Shown: positions 7,639 through 16,116 of the stretch, one piece after another
Position numbering within the stretch: the first letter of the stretch is position 1
Layout: each line of letters begins with the position of its first letter
Origin: Pseudorhodoferax aquiterrae
GTDB lineage: Bacteria; Pseudomonadota; Gammaproteobacteria; Burkholderiales; Burkholderiaceae_C
NCBI RefSeq assembly: GCF_014652235.1
Contig: NZ_BMYK01000004.1
Coordinates: forward strand, 446,294-510,293
DNA length: 64,000 bases
Direction: 5' to 3'
The notes under the pieces: model-generated
The model's database searches: none
Seen by the model: only the letters and a program-made list of their open reading frames with translations
Told to the model about the DNA's origin: nothing
Program-made: the position numbers and the translations under genes

Positions 7639-9579
7639 TCACCGTCCGTACAAGGTCTGGGGCAACCACAGGCCGATCTCGGGCCACAGGTAGAGCAGGA
7701 AGATCGCGAGGATCTGGATGCCCATGAACGGGATCATGCCGGCGAAGATCTGGTTCAAGGTCACGTGCGGCGGCGCCACGCCCTTGAGGTAGAAGGCCGA
7801 CATCGCCACCGGCGGCGACAGGAAGGCGGTCTGCAGGTTCAGCGCCACGAGCAGGCCGAAGAACAGCGGGTCCACGCCGAAGTGGTCCAGCAGCGGGATG
7901 AAGATGGGCATGAAGATCACGATGATCTCGGTCCACTCCAGCGGCCAGCCCAGGAGGAAGATCACGATCTGCGAGAGCACCATGAACTCCAGCTTGGAGA
8001 GGTTCATGGACAGCACCCATTTCTCGATGAGTTCCTGCCCGCCCAGCAGCGCGAAGGCGGCCGAGAAGATGGCCGAGCCCACGAACAGCCAGCACACCAT
8101 GGCCGAGGTCTTGGCCGTGAGGTAGACCGATTCCTTGACCACGTCCATGCTCAGGCGCCGGTAGGCCGCAGCCAGCAGGAAGCCGCCCAGCGAGCCCATG
8201 GCGGCGGCCTCCGTCGGCGTGGTCAGCCCGAACACGATGGAGCCCAGCACCGCGAGGATCAGCACCACGAGCGGGAAGAACGATGCCAGCAGCATCTTGA
8301 AGATTTCCAGCCGCGCGAAGCTCAGGAACAGGTAGAACAGTGCGAGCAGCGCGCCCAGCACCGCGAAGCTGACCCACCACCAGGTGGGCGCAGCCTTGCG
8401 CTCGGCGGTGGCCTGCGCCGTGGTGGCCGTCGGTGCGCTGGCCGGCTCGGCGGCCGCGACGGCCGGCGGCTCGGCGCCGGGCGGCTCCTGCACGGCGCCT
8501 TCCGTTGGCGGTTCCCGCAGCCCGCCCTCGGACGGCGGCTCCTGCAGCCCGCCGTCCGTCGGCGGCTCCTGCAGTCCGCCCTCGGCGGGCGCGCCACTGC
8601 TTTCTGCGCCGATCGGCTGGATGTCGTACTGCGCCTCGGCCTCGACCGTCGTCACGGCGCGCCAGCTGCCGATGGCGAGCAGCGCGAACAGCAGCGCCGG
8701 CAGCACGACCAGGGCCAGCTGGCGCAGCACGTAGCCCGTCGGCACGTCGGCGTTGCGCTTGCCCTTGAGCGCCTGCAGCAGGCGGGCCGGGGCATGGCTG
8801 GCCGTGTCGGCCGGCAAGGCACGAGTCAGCGCGGGCAGCTCCACGCGCCGCTCCTCGGCCGACAGCGGTGGCGCCCATTGCGGCTTGATCTTGGCCATGA
8901 GGATCACGTACACCACGTACAGGCCGGCCAGCATCAGGCCCGGGAAGAAGGCGCCCGCGTACAGCTGCACCACCGACACGCCGGCCGTGGCGCCGTACAG
9001 GATCAGCAGCACCGAGGGCGGGATCAGGATGCCCAGGCAGCCGCCGGCCGTGATGGCGCCGGCCGCCATCGAGGTGCTGTAGCCGGCGCGCAGCATGGCC
9101 GGCAGCGCCAGCAGGCCCATCAGCGTGACGACGGCGCCGACGATGCCGGTGGCGGTGGCGAAGATGGCGCAGGTGACCAGCGTGGCCACGGCCAGCGAGC
9201 CGGGCACGCGCGCCATCGCCAGGTGCATGCTCTTGAACAGCTTCTCGATCAGGTTGGCGCGCTCGACCAGGTAGCCCATGAACACGAACAGCGGGATCGC
9301 GATCAGCACGTCGTTGGCCATGCTCTTGTAGGCCGCCTGCACCATGAGGTCCAGCGTGCGCTGGATGTCGCCGTCGTAGGCGAGCCAGGTGAAGATCATG
9401 CCCATGCCCATCAGCGTGAAGGCCGTGGGAAAGCCCAGCATGATGGCGATGACCACCAGCGACAGCATCAAGAGGCCCTGGTGGCCGTGCGTGACCCTGT
9501 CCACGCCCAGCAGCATCCAGACGATGGCCAGCAGCACCAGGCCCATGATGGAAAAGCCGAACCACAGTTCCTTGCGCAT
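7639..9579 (-). CDS. dctM: TRAP transporter large permease with repeat-rich insertion (DctM family)
   Basis: A 646-residue DctM-type permease, about 200 residues longer than usual. The N-terminal half (to about 230) carries [33 protein letters not shown] and [18 protein letters not shown]; the C-terminal half (about 430-640) carries [39 protein letters not shown] and [17 protein letters not shown]. Between them lie an extra helix (about 288-305), a Pro/Glu-rich linker with four tandem 9-residue repeats (about 331-366, GGLQEPPTD type) and an Ala-rich stretch. It is the last gene of a dctP-dctQ-dctM operon, directly abutting dctQ. The insertion probably forms a loop; its role is unknown. Confidence 0.9.
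   Translation of the reverse strand: MRKELWFGFSIMGLVLLAIVWMLLGVDRVTHGHQGLLMLSLVVIAIMLGFPTAFTLMGMGMIFTWLAYDGDIQRTLDLMVQAAYKSMANDVLIAIPLFVFMGYLVERANLIEKLFKSMHLAMARVPGSLAVATLVTCAIFATATGIVGAVVTLMGLLALPAMLRAGYSTSMAAGAITAGGCLGILIPPSVLLILYGATAGVSVVQLYAGAFFPGLMLAGLYVVYVILMAKIKPQWAPPLSAEERRVELPALTRALPADTASHAPARLLQALKGKRNADVPTGYVLRQLALVVLPALLFALLAIGSWRAVTTVEAEAQYDIQPIGAESSGAPAEGGLQEPPTDGGLQEPPSEGGLREPPTEGAVQEPPGAEPPAVAAAEPASAPTATTAQATAERKAAPTWWWVSFAVLGALLALFYLFLSFARLEIFKMLLASFFPLVVLILAVLGSIVFGLTTPTEAAAMGSLGGFLLAAAYRRLSMDVVKESVYLTAKTSAMVCWLFVGSAIFSAAFALLGGQELIEKWVLSMNLSKLEFMVLSQIVIFLLGWPLEWTEIIVIFMPIFIPLLDHFGVDPLFFGLLVALNLQTAFLSPPVAMSAFYLKGVAPPHVTLNQIFAGMIPFMGIQILAIFLLYLWPEIGLWLPQTLYGR
8480..8587 (-). 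repeat. Four tandem 27-bp coding repeats in the large TRAP permease
   Basis: Four contiguous 27-bp units (8480-8506, 8507-8533, 8534-8560, 8561-8587) encode 9-residue repeats [27 protein letters not shown] and GAVQEPPGA on the minus strand. The best-matched units differ mainly at third positions and at the last two residues. Since 27 is a multiple of three, copy-number change would keep frame, so the locus could vary in length between strains. Confidence 0.9.
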
Positions 9580-10200
9580 TCAGGTGCTCCCTTGCTTGGC
9601 TGCGAGCTCGCGGTCCAGCGCGGCGATGTCGGCGTCCTGCACGTGCACCATCTCCTTGAGCTTGTCGACGTCGACCTCCTGCACGTCGTCGCCGCGCGGC
9701 GGCCAGGCGCCGGTCTTCAGGCAGATCACGCAGCGCGCGATCTCCGCCAGGCCCTGCAGCAGCAGCGCCGCCGCGGCCACGGGGATCACGAACTTGAACG
9801 GGTACAGCGGCAGCGGCGTGGCCGAGAAGGTCTGCTCGCGGATGGCCAGCGACTCCTGCGCGTAGGTCCAGCCGGCCCAGGCCATCGCGAGGACGCCGGG
9901 CAGGAAGAACACGATGTAGAGAACGAGGTCCACGCCGGCCTGGCCGCGCGGGCTGAAGAAGCCGTAGAGCACGTCGCCACGCACGTGGCCGCCCTTGGCC
10001 AGCGTGTAGGCGCCCGCCAGCATGAACAAGGTCCCGTACAGCATGATCTGCGCGTCCAGCACCCAGGCGTGCGGGTTGTTCAGCGCGTAGCGGGAGAACA
10101 CCTCCCAGCTGATCAGGGCCGTGAGCGCGACCACGGCCCAGGCCGCGGTCTTGCCGATGAAGGTGGAGATCGCGTCGACCGCGAGGAGTAGCTTCTGCAT
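9580..10200 (-). CDS. dctQ: TRAP transporter small permease (DctQ family)
   Basis: With the ATG at 10200 this is a 206-residue membrane protein with four hydrophobic segments and the DctQ family region WEVFSRYALNNPHAWVLDAQ, then GGHVRGDVLYGFFSPRGQ. An in-frame TTG at 10230 would add ten residues but has no better ribosome site, and the family normally begins near the ATG. The hydrophilic C-terminal tail (about 165-206) is rich in Asp and Glu. It directly abuts the dctM start, and dctP is 74 bp upstream across a GC-rich hairpin. With its partners it would form a Na+-dependent importer for an organic acid. Confidence 0.88.
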   Translation of the reverse strand: MQKLLLAVDAISTFIGKTAAWAVVALTALISWEVFSRYALNNPHAWVLDAQIMLYGTLFMLAGAYTLAKGGHVRGDVLYGFFSPRGQAGVDLVLYIVFFLPGVLAMAWAGWTYAQESLAIREQTFSATPLPLYPFKFVIPVAAAALLLQGLAEIARCVICLKTGAWPPRGDDVQEVDVDKLKEMVHVQDADIAALDRELAAKQGST

Positions 10201-10230
10201 GGCACCGTTCTCAAAATCCAGGAACGACAA

Positions 10231-10250
10231 GGGCGCCGCTCGGGGCGCCC
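10231..10250 (-). terminator. GC-rich hairpin between dctP and dctQ (possible attenuator)
   Basis: GGGCGCC and GGCGCCC arms around a 6-base centre form a strong stem in the 74 bp between the dctP stop and the dctQ start. On the transcribed strand it is followed by TTGTCGTTCC, a weak T-tract. A partial terminator or 3'-end stabiliser here would make the binding protein more abundant than the permeases, a common arrangement in binding-protein transporters. Function is inferred. Confidence 0.45.
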
Positions 10251-10274
10251 TGTCACGGCAGCATCAGCGACGCA

Positions 10275-11393
10275 TCAGCTCTTCTTCGGTGCGAAGTAGT
10301 GGTTGTAGGCCATCTTGAAATCGACCGTGTAGTCGTTGTGCCATTGGCCGGCGCGCTGCGCGAAGGCGCGCTGCGAATCCAGCACCTTCTTGAACATCGG
10401 GTTGTCCTTGGCTTTGGCCGCGACCGCCTTGTCCCAGGACGCCAACTGCGCGCGCAGGATCGCATCGGGCGTCTTGTAGAACTTGATGCCCTGCTTCTTG
10501 AGTTCCTCGTAGTCCTTGGAGTTGCGCTCGATCGCCTTCCAGCTCATGTCGGCGCTGGCGGCCTGCACGCCGTAGTCGATGATGGACTTGAGCTCGGCCG
10601 GCAGCGCGTCGAGCTTGGCCTTGTTGAACAGCACCTCGAACTGCTCGCCGCTCTGGTGGAAGCTTTGCAGCATGCAGTTCTTGGCCACGTCGGGAAAGCC
10701 CAGCACGCGGTCGCTGGAGGCGTTGTTGAACTCGGCCGCGTCGATCAGGCCGCGGTCCAGTGCAGGCACGATCTCGCCGCCGGGCAGCGGGTTCACGGCC
10801 GCGCCCATGTCGGTGAACACGTCCACCGCCAGGCCCACGGTGCGGAACTTCAGGCCCTTCATGTCCTCGGCCTTGGCCACGGGCTTCTTGAACCAGCCCA
10901 GCGGCTGCGTGGGCATGGGGCCGTACATGTAGGAGACCACGTCCAGGTTCAGGCTCTTGTAGATCTCCTCGACGAGCGCCTTGCCGCCGCCGTAGTAGTG
11001 CCAGGCCAGCACCATGTTGGCGTCCATGCCGAAGCCCGGGCCCGAGCCCCACAGCGCCAGCGCGGAGTTCTTGCCGTACCAGTAGGCGATCACGCCATGG
11101 CCGCCGTCCAGCGTGCCCTTGCTGACCGCGTCGAGCAGCTGGAACGCGGGCACCACCGAGCCGGCCGGCAGCACGTCGATCTTCAGGCGGTTGCCGGCCA
11201 TGTCGTTGATCTTCTTGGCCAGGTCCTGCGCGTATTCGTGGAAGATGTCCTTGGCCGGCCAGGTGCTCTGAAAGCGCAGCGTGGTGGTCTGCGCCTGGCT
11301 GACCATGGGCGCGGACATCGCACCCGCGGCCACGGCGGCGCCCTTGAGCAGGTTGCGGCGGCGCGGCGCAGCAGAGGGTTTGGCTTGGGTCAT
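10275..11393 (-). CDS. dctP: TRAP substrate-binding protein, alpha-keto acid (TakP)-like
   Basis: A 372-residue periplasmic receptor with a twin-arginine type signal: RRRNLLKGAAVAAG followed by APMVSQAQ. The mature part contains GGHGVIAYWYGKNSAL, GLKFRTVGLAVDVFTDMG with the conserved carboxylate-binding Arg, and GGEIVPALDRGLIDAAEFNN, which resemble TakP-type receptors for alpha-keto acids more than classical DctP. Its length also fits that group. It is the first gene of a minus-strand operon (dctP-dctQ-dctM) and is divergent from the persulfide dioxygenase gene at 11527, 133 bp away. The TRAP assignment is firm; the ligand class is tentative. Confidence 0.88.
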   Translation of the reverse strand: MTQAKPSAAPRRRNLLKGAAVAAGAMSAPMVSQAQTTTLRFQSTWPAKDIFHEYAQDLAKKINDMAGNRLKIDVLPAGSVVPAFQLLDAVSKGTLDGGHGVIAYWYGKNSALALWGSGPGFGMDANMVLAWHYYGGGKALVEEIYKSLNLDVVSYMYGPMPTQPLGWFKKPVAKAEDMKGLKFRTVGLAVDVFTDMGAAVNPLPGGEIVPALDRGLIDAAEFNNASSDRVLGFPDVAKNCMLQSFHQSGEQFEVLFNKAKLDALPAELKSIIDYGVQAASADMSWKAIERNSKDYEELKKQGIKFYKTPDAILRAQLASWDKAVAAKAKDNPMFKKVLDSQRAFAQRAGQWHNDYTVDFKMAYNHYFAPKKS

Positions 11394-11526
11394 CGGTGTG
11401 TCTCCAGTGGTTGTCGAAGAAGGCGCGTGGATGTTGGGTCATCTGACAACCCGGGCCAACACGGAATGTCCCCGACAGGGAATACCACTACGTACACTGG
11501 CGTAGATACAACCACCCTCGCATGCC

Positions 11527-12636
11527 ATGGACCCCATCCAGCTCTTCGACCCCGCCTCCAGCACCTACACCTATGTGCTGGCCGACCCGGCCACGCGTGC
11601 GGCCGTGATCATCGACCCGGTGGACGCGCAGCTCGAGCGCGACCTGGCGCTGCTGCGCGAGCGCGGTCTGCAACTGGCCTGGACGCTGGAGACGCATGCC
11701 CATGCCGACCACGTGACCAGCGCCGGGCTGCTGGCCGAGCACGCCGGCGCACGCACCGCCGCGCCGGCCGGCTGCGGCATCGCCACCGCGGCCGTGCAGC
11801 TGCACGACGGCGAGGAGATCGCCTTCGGCCAGCAGCGCCTGCGCGTGCTGCACACGCCGGGCCACACGGCCGGCAGCATGTGCTACCTGTGGCATGGCCA
11901 TGTGTTCACGGGGGACACCTTGCTGATCGGCGGCTGCGGCCGCACGGATTTCCAGTCGGGCAGCGCGCAGGCGCTGTACCGCAGCATCACCGGCGTGCTG
12001 TTCCAGCTGCCCGATGCCACCATGGTCTGGCCCGGCCACGACTACCAGGGCCGCACGCACACGACCATCGGGGCCGAGAAGCGGTCGAATCCGCGCGTGG
12101 CCGGCAAGAGCGAGGCCGAGTTCGTGGCCATCATGGAGGCGCTCAACCTGCCCCGCCCCCAGCGCATGGACGAGGCCGTGCCGGCCAACCTGCAATCGGG
12201 CCTGGGCGCCGCGCCGGCGGTGGCCGATGCCGCGCCGCGCCCGGCCGAGGGCTACGCCGGGGATGTCTCACCCGCACTCGCGGCGCAGTGGTTCGCCGAT
12301 GGCCAGGCCGTGCTGGTGGATGTGCGGACCGACGCCGAGCGCGAGTGGGTGGGCTTCGTGCCCGGCGCCGTGCCCGTGGCCTGGAAGCAGTGGCCCGGCA
12401 TGGCGCTGAACCCGGACTTCGACAGCGCGCTGCGCGCCGCCGTGCCCCCGGGCGGCAAGGTGCTGCTGCTGTGCCGTAGCGGCGTGCGCTCGGTGGCCGC
12501 GGCCAAGCGCGCGACCGAATTGGGCATCGAGGCCTACAACATCCTCGAAGGCTTCGAGGGGGACCCCGATGCCGATGCGCACCGCAACCGCAAGGGCGGC
12601 TGGCGCTACCGCGGCCTGCCCTGGCGGCAGAGTTGA
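11527..12636 (+). CDS. Persulfide dioxygenase-rhodanese fusion
   Basis: A 369-residue two-domain protein. The N-terminal metallo-beta-lactamase domain (1 to about 240) has THAHADH (H57, H59, D61, H62), HTPGHTAGSMCYLW and PGHDYQG, matching ETHE1-type persulfide dioxygenases that oxidise glutathione persulfide to sulfite using a mononuclear iron. The C-terminal rhodanese domain (about 255-365) has CRSGVRS with catalytic C316, a sulfurtransferase active-site loop. Such fusions are known to couple persulfide oxidation with sulfur transfer in sulfide detoxification. It starts a short plus-strand pair with the DUF2277 gene 15 bp downstream. No sulfide:quinone reductase is nearby. Confidence 0.88.
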   Translation: MDPIQLFDPASSTYTYVLADPATRAAVIIDPVDAQLERDLALLRERGLQLAWTLETHAHADHVTSAGLLAEHAGARTAAPAGCGIATAAVQLHDGEEIAFGQQRLRVLHTPGHTAGSMCYLWHGHVFTGDTLLIGGCGRTDFQSGSAQALYRSITGVLFQLPDATMVWPGHDYQGRTHTTIGAEKRSNPRVAGKSEAEFVAIMEALNLPRPQRMDEAVPANLQSGLGAAPAVADAAPRPAEGYAGDVSPALAAQWFADGQAVLVDVRTDAEREWVGFVPGAVPVAWKQWPGMALNPDFDSALRAAVPPGGKVLLLCRSGVRSVAAAKRATELGIEAYNILEGFEGDPDADAHRNRKGGWRYRGLPWRQS

Positions 12637-12651
12637 GTCAGGGGGAGCGCC

Positions 12652-12921
12652 ATGTGCCGCAGCATCAAGACCCTGTTCAACTTCGAGCCGCCGGCGACAG
12701 AACTGGAGATCCGCGCGGCCTCGCTGCAGTTCGTGCGCAAGCTCTCGGGCTTTTCGGTGCCGTCGAAGGCGAACGAGGCCGCCTTCGCGCGGGCGGTGGA
12801 GGCCGTGGCGGCCGCGGCCAGCGAACTGCTCGCGGAGCTGGTGACGACGGCCGAGCCGAAGAACCGCGACGACGAGGCCGCCAAGGCCCGCGCGCGCAGC
12901 GTGGCCCGCTTCAGCGCCTGA
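12652..12921 (+). CDS. DUF2277 family protein
   Basis: An 89-residue protein starting MCRSIKTLFNFEPPAT, the hallmark N-terminus of the DUF2277 family, with a predicted all-helical body and a C-terminus rich in Arg and Ala. A GGGGGAGCG ribosome site precedes the ATG, 15 bp after the dioxygenase-rhodanese gene. The family has no established function; the conserved N-terminal Cys could bind metal or a thiol, which would suit the sulfur-related neighbour, but that is speculation. The last 11 bp overlap the convergent receiver-domain gene. Confidence 0.85.
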   Translation: MCRSIKTLFNFEPPATELEIRAASLQFVRKLSGFSVPSKANEAAFARAVEAVAAAASELLAELVTTAEPKNRDDEAAKARARSVARFSA

Positions 12922-13897
12922 CCTGGCGCTCGGGCTGGCGCGCGAGCCAGGCCGCGTAGCTGCTCTCGGCCGGCGGCTGGTGCGCCGCTTCCAGCATGAA
13001 CAGCGCGCCGATCAGGCTGCCGTCCAGCCCGATCGGGAAGGCCGGCTCCAGCCGCGGCACCGCGCCGCGCCCCAGCGCCTGGCCCAGTTCCAGGTCGACG
13101 AGACGGCGGCCGTGCCGGATGTCGTCCAGCGCGCTGGCGTCCAGCCCCGCGGCCTCGGCCAGCTGCTCCAGCTCCTCCAGCCCGGACACCGGTTCGAGCT
13201 GCAGCCATCCCACCGCGCCGGCGGCCGTGCGCCCGAGCGCGCCGAACGGGTCGCCCAGCACCACATGCTCAACGAAGCCATGCTGGTCCAGCAGCTGCTG
13301 CAGCGCGCGCGCCGTGGAAGGCACGCGCAGCTGCGCGTTCTGCACCGGCGTCAGCGTGCCGCGCCAGATCTGCGAGGCGCGCGTGTTGGCGTTGGAGGGC
13401 ATGTGGCGCAACACCGTCAGCAGGCGGGCCGCCACGTCGGGATCCTGCTTGGGCAGGAACTGGTCGATCAGCGCGCGGTTGAAGGCATCGACGGCGATCT
13501 GCTCGTCGGCCTGGCCGGTCAGCAGCACGCGCAGGCCGGGCCAGTCGCTCAGGGCGGCGAGCGCGTCCAGACCGTTCATCTGCGGCATCGAGTAGTCGAC
13601 GATGCAGGCGTGCGTGAGCGCGTAGCGCGCGCGCACCGGGCCGGCCCAGTAGGCCAGCACCTGCGGCAGCAGCGGTGTGGCGCCCTGGCGCCAGCGGTCG
13701 ATGATCTGCTGCTGCGCCCAGGCGTCGTCTTCCCAGACGGCCGATTCCTGCTGCAGCAGGCCCAGGCACTCGTCCACGCTGGTGTGCAGGCGCACATTCC
13801 AGTGGCCGGGCAGCATGAGGGCCAGCATCTGAAGGTAGTCCGGGTCGTCGTCCAGGAACGAGAAACTGCCGGGGCAATGGAACAGCGGAAGGCTCAT
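12911..13897 (-). CDS. Response regulator-like protein with enlarged receiver domain
   Basis: A 328-residue protein. Its N-terminus looks like a CheY receiver: acidic pocket D16-D18, phosphoacceptor D101 in CIVDYSMPQMNG, switch Thr in LLTGQADE (T127) and K150 in LPKQDP. D101 lies about 45 residues later than usual because of an insertion between the second helix and the third strand (about 52-95, rich in Trp and Gln). Residues 160-328 have no recognised DNA-binding domain; the C-terminus includes ESSYAAWLARQP. It is divergent from the LuxR-type gene at 13958, only 60 bp away, which suggests a functional pair. No histidine kinase is adjacent. Confidence 0.75.
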   Translation of the reverse strand: MSLPLFHCPGSFSFLDDDPDYLQMLALMLPGHWNVRLHTSVDECLGLLQQESAVWEDDAWAQQQIIDRWRQGATPLLPQVLAYWAGPVRARYALTHACIVDYSMPQMNGLDALAALSDWPGLRVLLTGQADEQIAVDAFNRALIDQFLPKQDPDVAARLLTVLRHMPSNANTRASQIWRGTLTPVQNAQLRVPSTARALQQLLDQHGFVEHVVLGDPFGALGRTAAGAVGWLQLEPVSGLEELEQLAEAAGLDASALDDIRHGRRLVDLELGQALGRGAVPRLEPAFPIGLDGSLIGALFMLEAAHQPPAESSYAAWLARQPERQVRR

Positions 13898-13957
13898 GGA
13901 GAGGGGACAGGTGGGTCCTGGAAAGTGCCGGTGGTATTGTCACGGCAAGGTTTTCCC

Positions 13958-14641
13958 ATGTCGTCACGCTCACCTGTCAGAACTGCCAGTCGCTCCTTGA
14001 TCGAACTCCTGCGGGAGTGGTTGCACGCGCTTTCAGCGCAGGACGTGGGCGCCATCGTGGTGCTGGGGCCGGAACTGCACGGTGAGCCGTCCGAGCGCCG
14101 CGTGCTGGCCGTCTACCCGCTCAGCGCCCAGCAGGCCGCCTATGCGCTGGCCCGCAGTCCCGACTTCGGCGAAGGTCCGCGGCGGCATGGCATGCCGGCT
14201 GCGGCCTCGCAACGGCTGGCGCAGCCGCACCAGCCCGAGGCCGAGGTGGATGCGCAATGGCGCCGCGCCTGGCTGGCCCTGGGCATGCAGGCGGTGGTGC
14301 GCGTGAGCTTCGGACTGCCGGCCGGGCGCAGCTTCGATTGCTTCCTGTTCGTTTCGGGCGAGCTGCACCAGCGCAGCCAGGTTGCCGCGCTGGCCTGGCT
14401 GGCCCAGGGCTTCTGGCCCAGTCTGCGCAGTGCGCTGGTGGCGGCCTGGAGCCCGCTGACGCGGCGCGAGGAGGAATGCCTGCGGCTGGCCTTCGACGGC
14501 CTGACCGCGCGCGCCAGCGCCGAGCGCATGGAATGCTCCGAGCGCACCGTCAATTTCCACATGGCCAACGCCATGGCCAAGCTCGGCGCGGACAACAAGA
14601 TGGCGGCGATCCAGCGCGCCTGCTGGCTCGGTGCGATCTAG
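13958..14641 (+). CDS. LuxR family transcriptional regulator
   Basis: A 227-residue protein from ATG 13958. The C-terminal helix-turn-helix (about 165-227) reads LTRREEECLRLAFDGLTARA, then CSERTVNFHMANAMAKLGAD, and ends RACWLGAI; this is the quorum-sensing LuxR type (NFHxxNAxxKLG) rather than the NarL type. The N-terminal domain (about 15-155) is probably an autoinducer-like fold but no ligand can be named. No luxI is in the window, so if it binds an acyl-homoserine lactone it is a LuxR solo. It is divergent from the receiver-domain gene (13897) and overlaps the convergent amidase stop by 4 bp. Confidence 0.8.
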   Translation: MSSRSPVRTASRSLIELLREWLHALSAQDVGAIVVLGPELHGEPSERRVLAVYPLSAQQAAYALARSPDFGEGPRRHGMPAAASQRLAQPHQPEAEVDAQWRRAWLALGMQAVVRVSFGLPAGRSFDCFLFVSGELHQRSQVAALAWLAQGFWPSLRSALVAAWSPLTRREEECLRLAFDGLTARASAERMECSERTVNFHMANAMAKLGADNKMAAIQRACWLGAI

Positions 14642-16107
14642 GTCGATGCGTCAGCGCGGCTCGGCGGCGTGCGGCGCAGCAGGGCCTGCTCGGCCGCCTC
14701 GTAGGCGGCGGCCAGGCGCAGCACGCCGGCGTCGTCGCGCGGGCGCCCGATCAGCTGCAGGCCCATGGGCAGGCCCTGCGGGCCGAAGCCGGCCGGGATG
14801 CTGATGGCCGGCAGACCCGCGAAGGTGGCGTAGATCACCACCTCCATCCAGCGGTGGTAGGTGTCCATGGCGCGGCCCGCGATCTGCGTGGGCCAGCGCT
14901 CGGTGGCCGCGAAGGGCCAGACCTGGGCGCTGGGCAGGGCCAGCACGTCGTGGCGCTCGAACAGGCCCAGCAGGTGCTGGTAGAAGGCCGTGCGCCGGCC
15001 GCTGGCGGCCATGAACTGCGCGGCGCTGGTGCCCTGGCCCTGCTCGTATTCCCACAGCGCCTCGGGCTTGATGCGTTCGCGCGCCTGCGGCAGCGCCATC
15101 AGCGGCGCGATGCGCGCGCCCACGAGCACGCGGCGCCAGATGAGCCAGGCGTCCCAGACCGGCTCGGGCGCCGTGCCGAGCGCCGTGGGCTCGACCACGC
15201 AGCCCAGCGCGGCCAGCCGGCCCAGCGCCTGTTCGCAGCAGTCCAGCACGCCGGCCTCCATGGGCAGGTAGCCGCCCAGGTCGCCGAGCCAGGCGATGCG
15301 TGCGGGCCGCGCGGGCTGGCCCAGGGCTTCGGCGAAGCGGGCGCCATCGTCCAGCGACAGCGGCGCGCGCACGTCGTGGCCGGCCTGGGTGTCCAGCATG
15401 CGCGCGAGGTCGCGCACGGTGCGCGCCATCGGGCCGGCCGTGCCCAGCTGCGCGAGCCAGGCATCGGTGGCCGGCACCTGCGGCACGCGGCCCTGGCTGG
15501 GCCGCATGCCGAAGATGTGGTTCCAGCCGGCCGGGTTGCGCAGGCTGCCCATGAAGTCCGAGCCATCGGCCACGGCCACCATGCGCTGCGCGAGCGCCAC
15601 GGCCGCGCCGCCGCTGCTGCCGCCGGCCGAGCGCGTGGGGTCCCAGGCGTTGCCGGTGGTGCCGAAGACTTCGTTGAAGGTGTGCGAGCCCAGCCCGAAC
15701 TCGGGCGTGTTGGTCTTGCCGATCACGATGCCGCCGGCCGCCTTGATGCGCGCGACCATCAACTCATCCTCGCGCGGCACCTGGTGCGCCAGCAGCGGCG
15801 AACCGTGCGTGGTGGCGATGCCGGCCGTGGCCGAGAGGTCCTTGATGGCCTGCGGGATGCCGTGCAGCCAGCCCTTGGACTGGCCGCGCGCGAGCAAGGC
15901 GTCGTGCGCGTCGGCCTCGGCCAGCAGGGCCTCGGGATCGCGCAGGCTCACGATGGCGTTGAAGCACGGGTTGCGCGCGGCGATGCGGGCCAGCGTGGCC
16001 TGCATCAGTTCGAGGCAGGTCAGCTGGCCGGCGTGCAGGGCCTGCGAGAGGGCGGTGGCGTCGAGGTCGTCGAGGATGTTCTGGGGCATGCCCGGTTTAT
16101 AGGGCAT
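14638..16107 (-). CDS. Amidase-signature family hydrolase
   Basis: A 489-residue amidase-signature enzyme. With the start at 16107 the catalytic triad is K89 (GIPQAIKDL), the cis-Ser in AGGSSGGAA (about 164) and nucleophile S188 (DFMGSLRNPA). These cytoplasmic enzymes hydrolyse amides, but substrates vary widely and none can be named; the aligned length fits the general amidase group. A second in-frame ATG at 16089 is equally possible, and neither start has a clear ribosome site. An 8-bp inverted repeat spans both ATGs. The stop overlaps the LuxR gene end by 4 bp. The YgiW-like gene upstream ends 9 bp away, so they may be cotranscribed. Confidence 0.85.
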   Translation of the reverse strand: MPYKPGMPQNILDDLDATALSQALHAGQLTCLELMQATLARIAARNPCFNAIVSLRDPEALLAEADAHDALLARGQSKGWLHGIPQAIKDLSATAGIATTHGSPLLAHQVPREDELMVARIKAAGGIVIGKTNTPEFGLGSHTFNEVFGTTGNAWDPTRSAGGSSGGAAVALAQRMVAVADGSDFMGSLRNPAGWNHIFGMRPSQGRVPQVPATDAWLAQLGTAGPMARTVRDLARMLDTQAGHDVRAPLSLDDGARFAEALGQPARPARIAWLGDLGGYLPMEAGVLDCCEQALGRLAALGCVVEPTALGTAPEPVWDAWLIWRRVLVGARIAPLMALPQARERIKPEALWEYEQGQGTSAAQFMAASGRRTAFYQHLLGLFERHDVLALPSAQVWPFAATERWPTQIAGRAMDTYHRWMEVVIYATFAGLPAISIPAGFGPQGLPMGLQLIGRPRDDAGVLRLAAAYEAAEQALLRRTPPSRADAST

Positions 16108-16109
16108 GC
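16086..16109. promoter_or_regulatory. Perfect 8-bp inverted repeat over amidase start codons
   Basis: GCATGCCC (16086-16093) and GGGCATGC (16102-16109) flank an AT-rich 8-base centre, GGTTTATA. Each arm contains one of the two possible ATG starts of the amidase gene. It could be an operator or an mRNA hairpin that hides the start codons. It may also be chance in GC-rich DNA. Confidence 0.35.
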
Positions 16110-16116
16110 CGCGGCG

